15,220 nucleotides of DNA, from positions 121,413-136,632 of the forward strand of contig MU603970.1 in assembly GCA_025201845.1 (NCBI GenBank). The letters are read 5' to 3'. The translations under genes and the position numbers were made by a program. The notes under the pieces are model-generated. The model searched no databases, was not told where the DNA came from, and saw only the letters and a program-made list of their open reading frames with translations. The stretch's first letter is position 1. The number at the start of each line of letters is the position of its first letter. This document shows, one piece after another, positions 1-9,160 of the stretch. The DNA comes from Martensiomyces pterosporus. Its lineage: Eukaryota > Kickxellomycota > Kickxellomycetes > Kickxellales > Kickxellaceae.

Positions 1-362
1 AGGTTGTACTGCTTGACATAAGCGACGATGTTGTTGAGGAAGGCGGTGCGGGTAGTGGTGTTCTTGAGGATGGTCGAGAAGAGGTTGGATCCAGTCCAGC
101 CTCCAATCGAGATGAGAGCCTTGACACCGGCAGCGTGGAGGTTGGTGACGATGCCTGGCATGTCACTCTGGTTGTCGTACTTGAGGGATCCATTGGATTG
201 AGGGACGGCGAAGGCAAAGTTGACGTGGGTGTACTTGTTCAGGCTCAGCTGGGGCATGGTCACCCAGTTGGCATAGAATCCAACAACATTGGCGCGTCCA
301 AGGACTTGGACAGCCATGCTAAGCGCCAGACCAGCAGCGGTGAGAAGAGTCCTGAATTGCAT
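1..362 (-). CDS. GH18 chitinase, N-terminal part (cut by window edge)
   Basis: Reading leftwards from the ATG at 362-360 gives 120 codons with no stop before the window edge. The protein opens with a hydrophobic signal peptide of about 23 residues (MQFRTLLTAAGLALSMAVQ, then a likely cut near VLGRA), so it should be secreted. The mature part carries the first strands of the glycoside hydrolase 18 barrel: VVGFYANW (strand 1), YTHVNFAFAV (strand 2) and VKALISIGGW (strand 3, the conserved SxGG signature). The catalytic DxxDxDxE motif on strand 4 is expected just past the last visible residues (AYVKQYNL), so activity cannot be judged here. GH18 enzymes hydrolyse beta-1,4 links in chitin, and in fungi they remodel or degrade cell wall. 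No intron is needed in the visible part. A chitinase-like lectin or another GH18 subfamily is possible, but the family call is firm. Confidence 0.88.
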   Translation of the reverse strand, partial: MQFRTLLTAAGLALSMAVQVLGRANVVGFYANWVTMPQLSLNKYTHVNFAFAVPQSNGSLKYDNQSDMPGIVTNLHAAGVKALISIGGWTGSNLFSTILKNTTTRTAFLNNIVAYVKQYN

Positions 363-499
363 TGTTGTACTAGCTCGACGATATGCGAGATGCCCCGTGG
401 ACCGTAATATCAGAGTATAAAGTTTATTAGAAAGGCAGAGGAAAGAACCAAATGTTGTTGACCGTCGTAAAGAGGATGTGATGGCACTGTCCTGCTGTT

Positions 500-510
500 C
501 TTTATATAGT
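500..510 (-). promoter_or_regulatory. TATA box for the chitinase gene
   Basis: On the minus strand this reads ACTATATAAAG, a near-consensus TATA box about 140 bases upstream of the chitinase ATG. A transcript starting 30-60 bases downstream would have a short leader ending at 363. A second AT-rich stretch near 416-430 lies too close to the ATG to be preferred. Position and consensus are seen. Function is inferred. Confidence 0.5.
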
Positions 511-540
511 GGAATGCGACCCGTCAAGGAAATTTTCATA

Positions 541-1489
541 CTAGATAAAGATGCCCGTCTCTTTCTGTTTCGTTTTGCCTGCTCTGAGTGGCAGAAATGC
601 CCGTAAAATTCAGCAAACATCGCATTTATGCGAGCATTCCGCTGCTAAACTAGTATTTGAGGAAAATGACATGAAAAGCGGCCAAGGTGTGGTCTGCAAA
701 TTTGTACCCCTTCATTCCTTGCCGCTGACATGTGACCCTGTGCAGGAGCCCGCCAAGATCAATGTTGTTTCTTGAGCAAACACGTACGCGGATAAACAAA
801 ATTTTATGTGCAAGCTTACCTACGGGCTGTTGCGGAAACACCTTGAAATACGGGATCCAGCAGCGGTAGGTGCCGATGATTTATCTCAAACCCACTACTT
901 GTACGAATATGCAGATGGCTGCTGCGTGTCCATTGTGACCTCACTCACCCTCTAGTCCGCTCTCTCAAGCAGGATATTAAGCGATTGACGGACTGCTGCC
1001 TATGAGACTTGCGTGTGCAAGCGCGGTATATGCATCCTTGGAATTCACTGCTCTACAAGCAATTGCACCGAACGCCCTACCCAATACCCGTGGCGAGCAA
1101 GTTTATTGCGGACTGCGTGGCGAGAACGCGGTTGGAATAGGCATACGCAGTCCCTGAAATCAATGTACACAACACTGCACTTCACTGCTTGGAACAAGGC
1201 ACCCAACTGGACGAATGCTGGCCAAGTGCTCAAAGGCGTGGTGTCTGTGGCAGCCGCTCTGGCTCCCTCGGCTCTATTCCATGCCAGCCCATCCCATGTT
1301 GTTTCCAGACTTGCTGCCCTTCAATATATTGCGTAGCCATGCGCTAGCGTGACGCCGCCCAAAACTTGTAACCCTATGCTGCGGCAAATAAACTTGCAGG
1401 TTTCCTTTGGCTGGAAGCCCGCCCCAAAAGAAATATTACACAGCTACCATCATCCACACTATTCGGTTTACTCAAACAAGCACGCAGCC
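541..1489. other. Intergenic region between chitinase and YJU2, no convincing gene
   Basis: This stretch separates two divergent genes. The small open frames in it (for example 551-775 plus, and frames near 650-841 and 1013-1336) show no recognisable domain, and the last two lack an ATG start. No tRNA-like A/B box pair or long repeat was seen. The right end should hold the YJU2 promoter. An in-frame ATG at 1376 lies 38 codons upstream of the chosen YJU2 start. Confidence 0.5.
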
Positions 1490-2383
1490 ATGGCCGAACG
1501 CAAGGTGCTCAACAAGTATATCCCGCCAGACTTTGATCCGTCCAAGATCCCACGCCTCCGGCTGGGCAAGAACCACCAGATCAAAGTTCGCCTCATGGCA
1601 CCCTTCTCCATGCGGTGCGAAACCTGCGGCCAGTGGATCGGCAAGGGGACAAAATTCAACGCTCGCAAGGAGCCCATAGAAGGCGAGAAATTCCACAGCA
1701 TCCAAATCTACCGGTTCTACATTCGGTGCCAGCGATGCGCGGCCGAGATCACATTCAAAACGGACCCAGAAAACCTCAACTACAAGGTCGAAAAGGGAGC
1801 ACAGAGGAACTTTGAGCCGTGGCGAGAGGAGAAGGCGCTGAATGAGGAGCTGCAGCAGCAGAAGGAGGAAGAGGAGGAGAACAACCCGATAAAGGCGCTG
1901 GAGAATCGCACGGAGGAGAGCAGAAGAGAGATGGAGATTTTGGATGCTCTGGACGATATTCGTATGCAGAATGCCAAGGGCGAGCGTGTGGGGTCCAAGG
2001 ATGTGCTGGAGACCATTGCTGAGAGAGGGCAGAAGGAAGACGAACTAAGGCGGCGGGAGGAGGAGCGCGAGGATGAGATGCTGGTGAAACAGGCGTTTAG
2101 CACGGCTGGCGGCAGGAGGATCAAGCGGGCTCGCGAGGAGGACGCTGTGGAGAGAGAACGGGGGATCAAGAGCGCTGCAGCAAGCGCCACTCGACAAGAA
2201 AAAGAGCCTGCCGACTCAAAAACGCTGTCCCTGGCGGCATTGGGAGTCAAGAGGGTAAAGCCAAAGCAGGAGGTGGTGGTGGCTGCAAAGGCCCCCAGTC
2301 CGCCACCAACTCTCTCAAGCATGCTTGGCGCATACGGTGCCGGAAGCAGCGACGACGACGACGACAACACCGACGAGGAGTAA
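1490..2383 (+). CDS. YJU2: YJU2/CWC16-family splicing factor (CCDC94 type)
   Basis: A 297-residue intronless protein. Its N terminus (MAERKVLNKYIPPDFDPSKI) is the hallmark start of the YJU2/CWC16 family, which fixes the ATG at 1490 even though the frame is open further upstream. Bases around it (gccATGG) are a good initiation context. Two zinc-binding CxxC pairs, C43/C46 (RCETCG) and C80/C83 (RCQRCA), flank the conserved KGTKFNARKE stretch, followed by EITFKTDPEN. In the known family Yju2 joins the NineTeen-associated catalytic spliceosome and promotes the first, branching step, with its N terminus near the active site. From about residue 105 the protein becomes a highly charged, probably helical or coiled-coil arm, then a basic low-complexity segment, and ends in SMLGAYGAGSS plus an acidic DDDDDNTDEE tail. 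CCDC130/Yju2-like 2 paralogues are the main alternative, but the MAERKVLNKY start favours YJU2. It converges on the helicase gene. Confidence 0.94.
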   Translation: MAERKVLNKYIPPDFDPSKIPRLRLGKNHQIKVRLMAPFSMRCETCGQWIGKGTKFNARKEPIEGEKFHSIQIYRFYIRCQRCAAEITFKTDPENLNYKVEKGAQRNFEPWREEKALNEELQQQKEEEEENNPIKALENRTEESRREMEILDALDDIRMQNAKGERVGSKDVLETIAERGQKEDELRRREEEREDEMLVKQAFSTAGGRRIKRAREEDAVERERGIKSAAASATRQEKEPADSKTLSLAALGVKRVKPKQEVVVAAKAPSPPPTLSSMLGAYGAGSSDDDDDNTDEE

Positions 2384-2443
2384 ACCATTTGGATTCCTGT
2401 TTATATTTATGCCAAAGTATGCAAAAACAATGCTCTTCCCAGA
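2384..2443. terminator. 60-bp shared 3' region between convergent genes
   Basis: Only 60 bases lie between the YJU2 stop (ends at 2383) and the helicase stop (2446-2444). The stretch is AT-rich (TTTATATTTATG and GCAAAAACAAT) and must supply both polyadenylation regions, unless each transcript runs into the other gene. Overlapping antisense 3' ends are therefore likely. This is inferred from spacing only. Confidence 0.45.
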
Positions 2444-5400
2444 TTACTGGTACTCCTTGAGCCTCTCCTTGCTGATGTAGTGAGAGTCGCTTCCGAGCAC
2501 CATTTGGCCAGCACCAACAGTGATCTGGACATCAAACTGCTGGTCCAGCCCCAAATAGGCGTCGCTCATCAGGGCCAGCTTGAGCGTATACGCGCCGTGC
2601 TGCTCGGGCGTGATAAAGAAGAGCTTGACCGACCGCGACTCATTCTGCTTCGCACGGCCTTCGCCAGCACCGGAAGGATTCGAAGCGGTGGCTGGCGCGG
2701 GTTTGCTCTGAGCAGCAGCCTTCTCGGCTGAGTTGGCCCAGACGCCAGAGGATTCAGGCTTTCCTTGCATCGAAATGCGCTTGATCGCCAACAGCTCGTT
2801 CTCCTGAGCGAGAACGGCCCACCACCCTTCATACTGCGTCTTTCCAAATCTCGGTGTAAGCGCCTGGCCGGGCTCCTGGATGAACTTGGGCTGCTTGAAC
2901 GCCGTCTTGACTGGCGCGTACTTCAGGTTAACGACAATTGAGTACTGCGTCAGGGGCTCCAGGCCATTCAACGAGTTGATTTTCTTGGATCTGGCCGTCT
3001 TCTGAGACCCGCTGCCATCGAGCGACTCGCTGCCATGCGCTTCCGCGGCACTCATAACCGTTCCAGGCTCAATCTCGACGTTGACCGCGGGCAGAGCACG
3101 GATTTCCTCGCACCACGCATCGGCAGTCTTCTGATCCGCCTCAGCGGGCTTGAACACAGCACGCAAGCTACTATCCGACATGGCCAACAAATCGCCGAGA
3201 CAGCGCAGCCGGTGGGTCCTTTTTGCCGAGAATATCCTTTTAGCAGCCTCAGGAGAGATCTCCGGCACCAGCTGCTTCAGCGGAGAATCTGTAGGAAGAG
3301 CCGCCTGCTTGATCGCCTGCATAAGCTCCATGATAGCCAGCGAATTGACCACATCGCCCTTGTATGCAGCCACATCCACCATCGCCTGCAGGATGCGGAT
3401 CGAGGAATCGAGCACCGTGCGAGTATCGGTGACATAGTCGCTGCACGGAAGCTCGCCACGCACAAGGTGCTTCTGCAGCAGCAAGTTTGCCTTCGCATGC
3501 GGACTAAGATAGTCCACCGCTCCACGACCGATCGGATAAGGCACCTCGCGCTCAAGCTCACGGTTCAACAGGTCCTCGTTGTGTCTGACGGGCAGCTCGG
3601 CCCACTCGGCAGCCTCGCTTAGTAGATGCAGGAGATCGCAGAATCTCTTGTTTGATGAGATGTTGTCCAGCCGCGACGAGAAAATCTTCATGGTCGTGTG
3701 CGACAGATAGTACTGTGATGCGATTTTGCCCAGGGGAGTAGGGCTAACGGCGACGCCGCCGTTCTCAAAGTCCTGTTCCACAATGACGCACAGTGCTTTC
3801 TCAAGATCGGCAAAGCAGTCCATGATTAGCTTCGACAAGTACTTGTTCACGCCGCTCTCCGTAGGCTCCTCGACGCCGTAGTAAGTGGGGTTCTGCCTCA
3901 GTCTGCGGTACAGGTACGTCCACGAGAGATAGTCGACTGCATCCTGCGCGCACTTGATAGCGCCGCCAGCAATCTCGGCATTGATATGCTCGGCGATATG
4001 CTTGTGCAGTGAGGACTCGACGGGGAAGGGCTCGTGGAGGAACTTTTTGTAGAACTCCTTCTTTGTATCCGTAACAAAGATCCGGGCAATAGCCCGGTCG
4101 TCGAACTGTGGACGACCCGCACGGCCAATCATCTGCAGCACATCGGTGATTGGGAAGTCCACGTATCCCTTGGACTTGGCATCGTAAAACTCCGTTCCCT
4201 TGAGAATCACCAGATGAGCGGGCAGGTTGACTCCCCAGGCGAGCGTCGAGGTGGCAACGAGGATTTGGATCTTGCGGTCGTGGAACAGCTGCTCGCATAT
4301 CTTGCGGTCATTCTCGGTTAACCCAGCATGGTGCATGCCGATACCAAAGCTCAGGGAAAGCCGCAGGTTTGGGTCCTGCGTGCGCTCCAGCACGGCCTCG
4401 ATCTCCCATTCATCCATATGAAGGAAGTGCCTCGGGTTATCCTCCATTCCGCAGTACGCGATCAAGTCCTGTGCGGTGAGCCGCGTTTGCCTGCGCGAGC
4501 TGACAAAGATAATCACGGGCTTTTGCGGCGAGTGCGTGCGAATGGCGCGATACGCTGGCCTGTTCATCGATGCCATGCGCGGGCAGTAGTGGCGGCCAGG
4601 GAACCCGTCGATGTAGATCTCTAGCGGCACAGGGCGCACGCTGTGACGGAAGTTGTACAGCCCGACCTTGGCGATTCCAAGCCAGTCAGCAAGATCCCTG
4701 GCGTTGGCCAGCGCCGTTGACAGCCCAACTACTCGCACGGATTTGCCGGTCTGCGCAGCAATATAGTTCATCCGCGAAACGATGACCTCAAGAATCGGCC
4801 CACGGTCGCCGCCAAGCAGGTGAATCTCATCGATGATCACCAGCGAGACGTTCTGCACGTACTCCCGCGCATACCAGGCACGGCTGACGCCATCCCACTT
4901 TTCAGGCGTGGTGATGATGATGTCTGCACTGCGGATGGACTCGGGGTCGGGCGTCACATCCCCAGTCATTTCTACCAGCGTGCGGCCCATCGGGCCCGTC
5001 AGCCGCTTGCCCCAGTCGGCCACCCGCTCCTTGACCAAAGCCTTGAGCGGCGCAATGTACACAACCTTTTGGCGCGGATGCTCGCGGAATGCCCACCACA
5101 TGGCGAGTTCAGCCGCGATTGTCTTTCCTGAGCCCGTGGGCGCGCCAATAAGCGCGTTGTAGGGCTGGCGATAGAGCGTGTGGAATATCTGCGTCTGCAC
5201 AGGGTTGAAGTGTGTAAACCGCTTGGCACAGATCTCCTCCAGGCACTTGTCCTGCAGCGCGGTGATCGGCAGCGGCTGCAGGTCAAGCAGATCCGTATGC
5301 GTCTCGTGGTGCTGCGGGAGCATCAAGTGCTTGAACGAGACAGCAGTGACGGTCTCTGCACCCAGCCACCTATCCGACACGGCACGGATGAATATCTGCG

Positions 5401-8400
5401 GCGGCAGCGGCTCGTGGACAGGGATCGTGAAGACGGAAATCTTGGGCACTCTGTACTCCTTCTTGCGGAGGAGCACGTTCTCGGTATGGTAAATCTCGGT
5501 ATTCTCTGCATCCTCAACCCAGATCCAAAAGGCCTCGCCCGTGCCATGCACGCGATCGCTCCACTCAAAGTCTGCAGCGATAGTCAGCGTGACCTGCAGC
5601 ACACCGCGAGTGATTGGCACAACCTCCGCTGAGAGCTCCAGGCGCGGGAACTGGCTCATAAACGACGCAAGCGTCGCTCCATATCTGTGGTTGTGTACCA
5701 GCGCGCCCAGCTCGCCGCTGTCCATTTCGTAGAGCCTCTCCATGCCAACCAGCTGCCCGCTGTCGCTTTCCAAGCGACGCATGACTTCGGGCGAGACGGG
5801 GAACTGCTTCAAGGGGTGCTCGAATGGCCACATTTGCTTCTCAATAGACTTGCTCAGCGATAGAGCGACAGCAGCGGCAGGACCCCAGTTTCTGCTCAAA
5901 GCAATCTCAAACAGGGCACGGATGATACGGGCGCCGTTCTGCTTTACATATGCCGAGTCCGACACCAAAGAAAAGTCCTCGATGCGTGAGCGGGAAATGG
6001 CTGCTTGCAAGAGCACGCTGGCCTTGCCATGCTGGCTATCGATGCCGCCCTTGACGTCACAGCAGCATGCAGACTTTAGCAGCTGCTTGAGCTCCTTCTC
6101 CTCCGTGTCGCGCACACGAATTTGGTCAAACTCCTTGCTCAAGCTGAGCAGCGCAATGCCATCAGCCTCAGTCATCCGCGGCCGCATGACCTGGTTAAAC
6201 ACCTCGACGCTCTCATGGCGCAAGTAGTAGGCCGATGAGATGCGTCCCAGGTCCTTGGCCACCATGAATCGAGTCGTCTCGTCAAACACGATCATCTGCA
6301 GCTTGCTAAGCGCCCTGGCCGCATTGATGATGAGCTCGCTGCGCCTCTGGCCAAGCATCGGATCGTCGGCCATCTCGTCGCCGCTGAGCCCGTATGCCAG
6401 CGGGTTCTTTTGCATCCGAATGAACATGTACGTGTATCCAAGCCACGTCACTCCCTCGTCGACATTGGTCACTGTTCCCAGCGCAATCTCGGCGTTCAGG
6501 TTGTCAATCATGTTGGACGCAAACTTGGACTCGATCGGGTGCTGCATGGTGATTGCCGAGACGTAATGCGCCAATCGGTCGTGAGTAGTCAGAATATAGC
6601 CAACACCGTGCGACTCGTACTGCGGCCGGCCGGCACGACCAAAGATCTGCAGCACGTCAAGGATAGAGAGGTCAACAAACGAGCCCTTCTGCGAGTCGTA
6701 CACCTGTGTGCCCTTGATGACGACCGCATATGCTGGCAGGTTCACGCCCCAAGCGAGCGTCGACGTGCAGCAAAGCACGCGCACAAGACCCTTGTCAAAC
6801 AGCTGCTCGACCAGGTTGCGGTCCGACCTCAGCATGCCCGCATGGTGGATTGAGAACCCGGACTGGAACAGCTCCTTGAGCTCGCGGTTGTGCGATTTGG
6901 CCACACTTGCCGAAAGACCAGGGAACTGCGGCGAGTCGGCCGGCGGCGCAAACTCATCAAGCGTGCCCTCCTGCATGGCGAATTCGCGCAAGGCTTGAGC
7001 GGTCTTCACCGTGTCTTTGCGTGCATGCACAAACACCATGACCTGGTGTCCCTCGGAAACAAGCCTCTGCACACGGTCGTAGCACACCCGGTTGAGCAGG
7101 CGGTTTGACGCCTGAGTGCCGGGCTTCCCGTGAACGCCGACGAAATGCTGCTCAAGGGGCACAGGGCGGAATCCAGAGTCAAAGTAGAACAGCCCCTTGT
7201 GGAGGTTGACGCCCAGGAAGCTTGCCACATCCATGTAGTTTGGCAACGTTGCCGAAAGCCCAACAAGGCGGATCATCGACTGGCGGGATTCCACCTGTCG
7301 CTGAGTGCGCGCAATCAGGGTCTCGATGACGCTTCCACGATCCTCGTTCAGCAAGTGGATCTCATCGACGATGAGGAGCTTTACCTTGTCCACAAGATCC
7401 ATGTCGCCACTGCTCTTGCGCGTGACAACGTCCCACTTCTCAGGCGTGGTGACGATGATCTGCGTCGCGTTCACCTCGGCTTTGGTCAGCTGCATATCGC
7501 CAGTAAGCTCACGGCACTTGATGCCAAGCCACTTCAAGCGACTCTGGTACTTTTCCACGACCTCGGCGGCCAGCGCCTTCATCGGAGCCACATAGACGAT
7601 CTTGAAGTCGGACTTTGCAACAACAAACTCGGGCCGCTGTGACTCGTCTGGCCAATCCAGTTCGCTAGGCGCAGGAGAGCAGTAATGGGCAATTGTCCGA
7701 AGGATGGTAAGCAGCGCAACATCGGTCTTTCCAGCGCCAGTAGGAGCCGAAAGCAGAATGTTCTCGTTGGTGCCGTATGCCGTCGGGTAGATGATCGACT
7801 GGATACGGTTGAGCGACGTGTACTTGCGAAAGGTGTAGCGGCAGAGCGGGTCCATGCCCTCTATATATACCGGCTGCTCTGTTTGGCGGCGAGCAGCGGG
7901 CTTTGAGATTGGAATGGTGATTTCCTCATGGTCCGGGAACTCCTCGCGCTGAGTACCAACAGGGAGCGAATACTTGGATCCGAACATCGAAAGCAAGTTC
8001 CCACCAGTGTGCGCAGAGGCAGGAGTCGACGTGTAGACGTGCGGATACCTCTCAGGCTCACGCGAGGCCGGCAGCAAGACCTCGGCCGGGCGCTGCGTGA
8101 GCTGCCTCTCGCGAGCACGCATTAGCTCTGAGCCGAATCCCAGGATACGCGCTGACTGCTGGTCCTCGCTCTCCGCATCACCGTCGCCCTGGCCGTCGCT
8201 GTTAGCAGCAGCGTCCTTGCGCTTGCCTCTGCGCTTGTCCTTCAAAATCTCCTTTTGCAGGGCGACGTCCTTTTCCGACTGAATGACAGCCTGCACGCCG
8301 GGAAGCGGCTTAGCCTTCAACGCAGCCTCTGCACGCGCATAGTCCGACTGCTTTGTGATTTTGTCGACGATCTCAGCACGCTTGGAGATAAGATCCCCCA

Positions 8401-9160
8401 GGAAGTCCATATTGCTAAATCCAACAAGCTCAAGGAGCTGGCCCTGAATGTCGTTGTCGCTGCGGCCAGACCGCAGAAGCGTGAATATCTCTGTGCACAT
8501 TGCCTCTGCAGCATCCTCGCCCACCCCAGCAGCGGCAACAGCCTGGCGACACCTCGAAATCAGCCACTTTTGGGTGTACTTGGTTGATTTTTTTGCCTCT
8601 ATCTCGGCGCGTCTATCATCTTGCTCTCTCTCGAGCCCCTCGATGTATGCCGGGAGGTCCGAGCGAAGCAGGATATCTGGAATAGCAGCAGCATTTGAAT
8701 GGTAACTGACGTTGCTGTCGGGCTCTGCAGGCGCAACGAGCGATTCGAGGGTTTCCCTGCCAATCAGGTCGAGCAGCGCCTTGCTAGCACTCCTCTCCCG
8801 CTCGATACTCTGCTGAAGCTCAGTCCACAAGTCCTGTGACGCAGATTCACCGATGCCATCCGAACTAGCACCCGCATTGACGCCGCCGTCTTTCTGGGAC
8901 GCCATTTTGCCGGTGGTAGCGCTACCCTCCTGCTCGTGGTGCGCAAAGCCGCCAGAGTCGGCGCTCTTTCCTTTGCCCCTGCCCTTGCCCTTGTCTCTGC
9001 TCTTGTCGTTAGGAGATCCACCTTCAGCAGCTGTGTCGCCTTGCATGCCAGTGCTGCGCTGCTGCAGCTTTGCACGCTGGTCAAGCAGCCTTTCACGGCG
9101 TGAGTCGCGCAGGCGGAGCAGGTCCGCAAAGGTCGGGGTGGTGTTCTCTAGAGACGGCAT
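2444..9160 (-). CDS. SLH1: Slh1/ASCC3-type double-cassette Ski2-like RNA helicase
   Basis: A 2238-residue protein in one uninterrupted frame. The only ATG at the 5' end is at 9160 (MPSLENTTPTF). Further upstream the frame is open but has no ATG. Layout: a charged N-terminal region with KGKGRGKGKS near residue 57 and a basic patch KDKRRGKRKD near 310; cassette 1 with Walker A SAPTGAGKT (471-479), DEIH (599-602), GLSATLPNY and FGRAGRPQ; a Sec63 unit at about 975-1280; cassette 2 with GAPTGSGKT (1339-1347), DEIH (1444-1447) and IGRAGRPQ; and a second Sec63 unit from about 1800 to the end with an Ig/C2-like tail. Slh1/ASCC3 is the motor of the RQT/ASCC complex, which splits collided ribosomes in the cytoplasm. 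The paralogue Brr2 is rejected: cassette 2 keeps DEIH and has GLSTALANARDLADWLG as in ASCC3, whereas Brr2 is degenerate there, and cassette 1 has VAPMKALAAEV. The length is close to human ASCC3 (about 2200). It diverges from the phosphatase gene. Confidence 0.94.
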   Translation of the reverse strand: MPSLENTTPTFADLLRLRDSRRERLLDQRAKLQQRSTGMQGDTAAEGGSPNDKSRDKGKGRGKGKSADSGGFAHHEQEGSATTGKMASQKDGGVNAGASSDGIGESASQDLWTELQQSIERERSASKALLDLIGRETLESLVAPAEPDSNVSYHSNAAAIPDILLRSDLPAYIEGLEREQDDRRAEIEAKKSTKYTQKWLISRCRQAVAAAGVGEDAAEAMCTEIFTLLRSGRSDNDIQGQLLELVGFSNMDFLGDLISKRAEIVDKITKQSDYARAEAALKAKPLPGVQAVIQSEKDVALQKEILKDKRRGKRKDAAANSDGQGDGDAESEDQQSARILGFGSELMRARERQLTQRPAEVLLPASREPERYPHVYTSTPASAHTGGNLLSMFGSKYSLPVGTQREEFPDHEEITIPISKPAARRQTEQPVYIEGMDPLCRYTFRKYTSLNRIQSIIYPTAYGTNENILLSAPTGAGKTDVALLTILRTIAHYCSPAPSELDWPDESQRPEFVVAKSDFKIVYVAPMKALAAEVVEKYQSRLKWLGIKCRELTGDMQLTKAEVNATQIIVTTPEKWDVVTRKSSGDMDLVDKVKLLIVDEIHLLNEDRGSVIETLIARTQRQVESRQSMIRLVGLSATLPNYMDVASFLGVNLHKGLFYFDSGFRPVPLEQHFVGVHGKPGTQASNRLLNRVCYDRVQRLVSEGHQVMVFVHARKDTVKTAQALREFAMQEGTLDEFAPPADSPQFPGLSASVAKSHNRELKELFQSGFSIHHAGMLRSDRNLVEQLFDKGLVRVLCCTSTLAWGVNLPAYAVVIKGTQVYDSQKGSFVDLSILDVLQIFGRAGRPQYESHGVGYILTTHDRLAHYVSAITMQHPIESKFASNMIDNLNAEIALGTVTNVDEGVTWLGYTYMFIRMQKNPLAYGLSGDEMADDPMLGQRRSELIINAARALSKLQMIVFDETTRFMVAKDLGRISSAYYLRHESVEVFNQVMRPRMTEADGIALLSLSKEFDQIRVRDTEEKELKQLLKSACCCDVKGGIDSQHGKASVLLQAAISRSRIEDFSLVSDSAYVKQNGARIIRALFEIALSRNWGPAAAVALSLSKSIEKQMWPFEHPLKQFPVSPEVMRRLESDSGQLVGMERLYEMDSGELGALVHNHRYGATLASFMSQFPRLELSAEVVPITRGVLQVTLTIAADFEWSDRVHGTGEAFWIWVEDAENTEIYHTENVLLRKKEYRVPKISVFTIPVHEPLPPQIFIRAVSDRWLGAETVTAVSFKHLMLPQHHETHTDLLDLQPLPITALQDKCLEEICAKRFTHFNPVQTQIFHTLYRQPYNALIGAPTGSGKTIAAELAMWWAFREHPRQKVVYIAPLKALVKERVADWGKRLTGPMGRTLVEMTGDVTPDPESIRSADIIITTPEKWDGVSRAWYAREYVQNVSLVIIDEIHLLGGDRGPILEVIVSRMNYIAAQTGKSVRVVGLSTALANARDLADWLGIAKVGLYNFRHSVRPVPLEIYIDGFPGRHYCPRMASMNRPAYRAIRTHSPQKPVIIFVSSRRQTRLTAQDLIAYCGMEDNPRHFLHMDEWEIEAVLERTQDPNLRLSLSFGIGMHHAGLTENDRKICEQLFHDRKIQILVATSTLAWGVNLPAHLVILKGTEFYDAKSKGYVDFPITDVLQMIGRAGRPQFDDRAIARIFVTDTKKEFYKKFLHEPFPVESSLHKHIAEHINAEIAGGAIKCAQDAVDYLSWTYLYRRLRQNPTYYGVEEPTESGVNKYLSKLIMDCFADLEKALCVIVEQDFENGGVAVSPTPLGKIASQYYLSHTTMKIFSSRLDNISSNKRFCDLLHLLSEAAEWAELPVRHNEDLLNRELEREVPYPIGRGAVDYLSPHAKANLLLQKHLVRGELPCSDYVTDTRTVLDSSIRILQAMVDVAAYKGDVVNSLAIMELMQAIKQAALPTDSPLKQLVPEISPEAAKRIFSAKRTHRLRCLGDLLAMSDSSLRAVFKPAEADQKTADAWCEEIRALPAVNVEIEPGTVMSAAEAHGSESLDGSGSQKTARSKKINSLNGLEPLTQYSIVVNLKYAPVKTAFKQPKFIQEPGQALTPRFGKTQYEGWWAVLAQENELLAIKRISMQGKPESSGVWANSAEKAAAQSKPAPATASNPSGAGEGRAKQNESRSVKLFFITPEQHGAYTLKLALMSDAYLGLDQQFDVQITVGAGQMVLGSDSHYISKERLKEYQ

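Noticed and set aside
551..775. 74-codon ATG-initiated frame in the chitinase-YJU2 gap
   Set aside because: No recognisable domain, no typical leader signals and a length compatible with chance. It lies in an expected promoter region.
1013..1336. 107-codon plus-strand frame
   Set aside because: It starts with GTG rather than ATG, has no domain, and lies upstream of YJU2 where promoter DNA is expected.
1780..2388. 202-codon frame antisense to YJU2
   Set aside because: Serine-rich mirror of the charged Glu/Arg-rich YJU2 arm. It is a shadow of a real gene.
2676..2686. tRNA B-box-like motif (GCTTCGAATCC on the minus strand)
   Set aside because: It lies inside the helicase coding sequence, and no A box or cloverleaf could be formed around it.
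3035..3622. 195-codon frame antisense to the helicase
   Set aside because: It lies wholly within the conserved Sec63 region of the helicase on the other strand, with no domain of its own.
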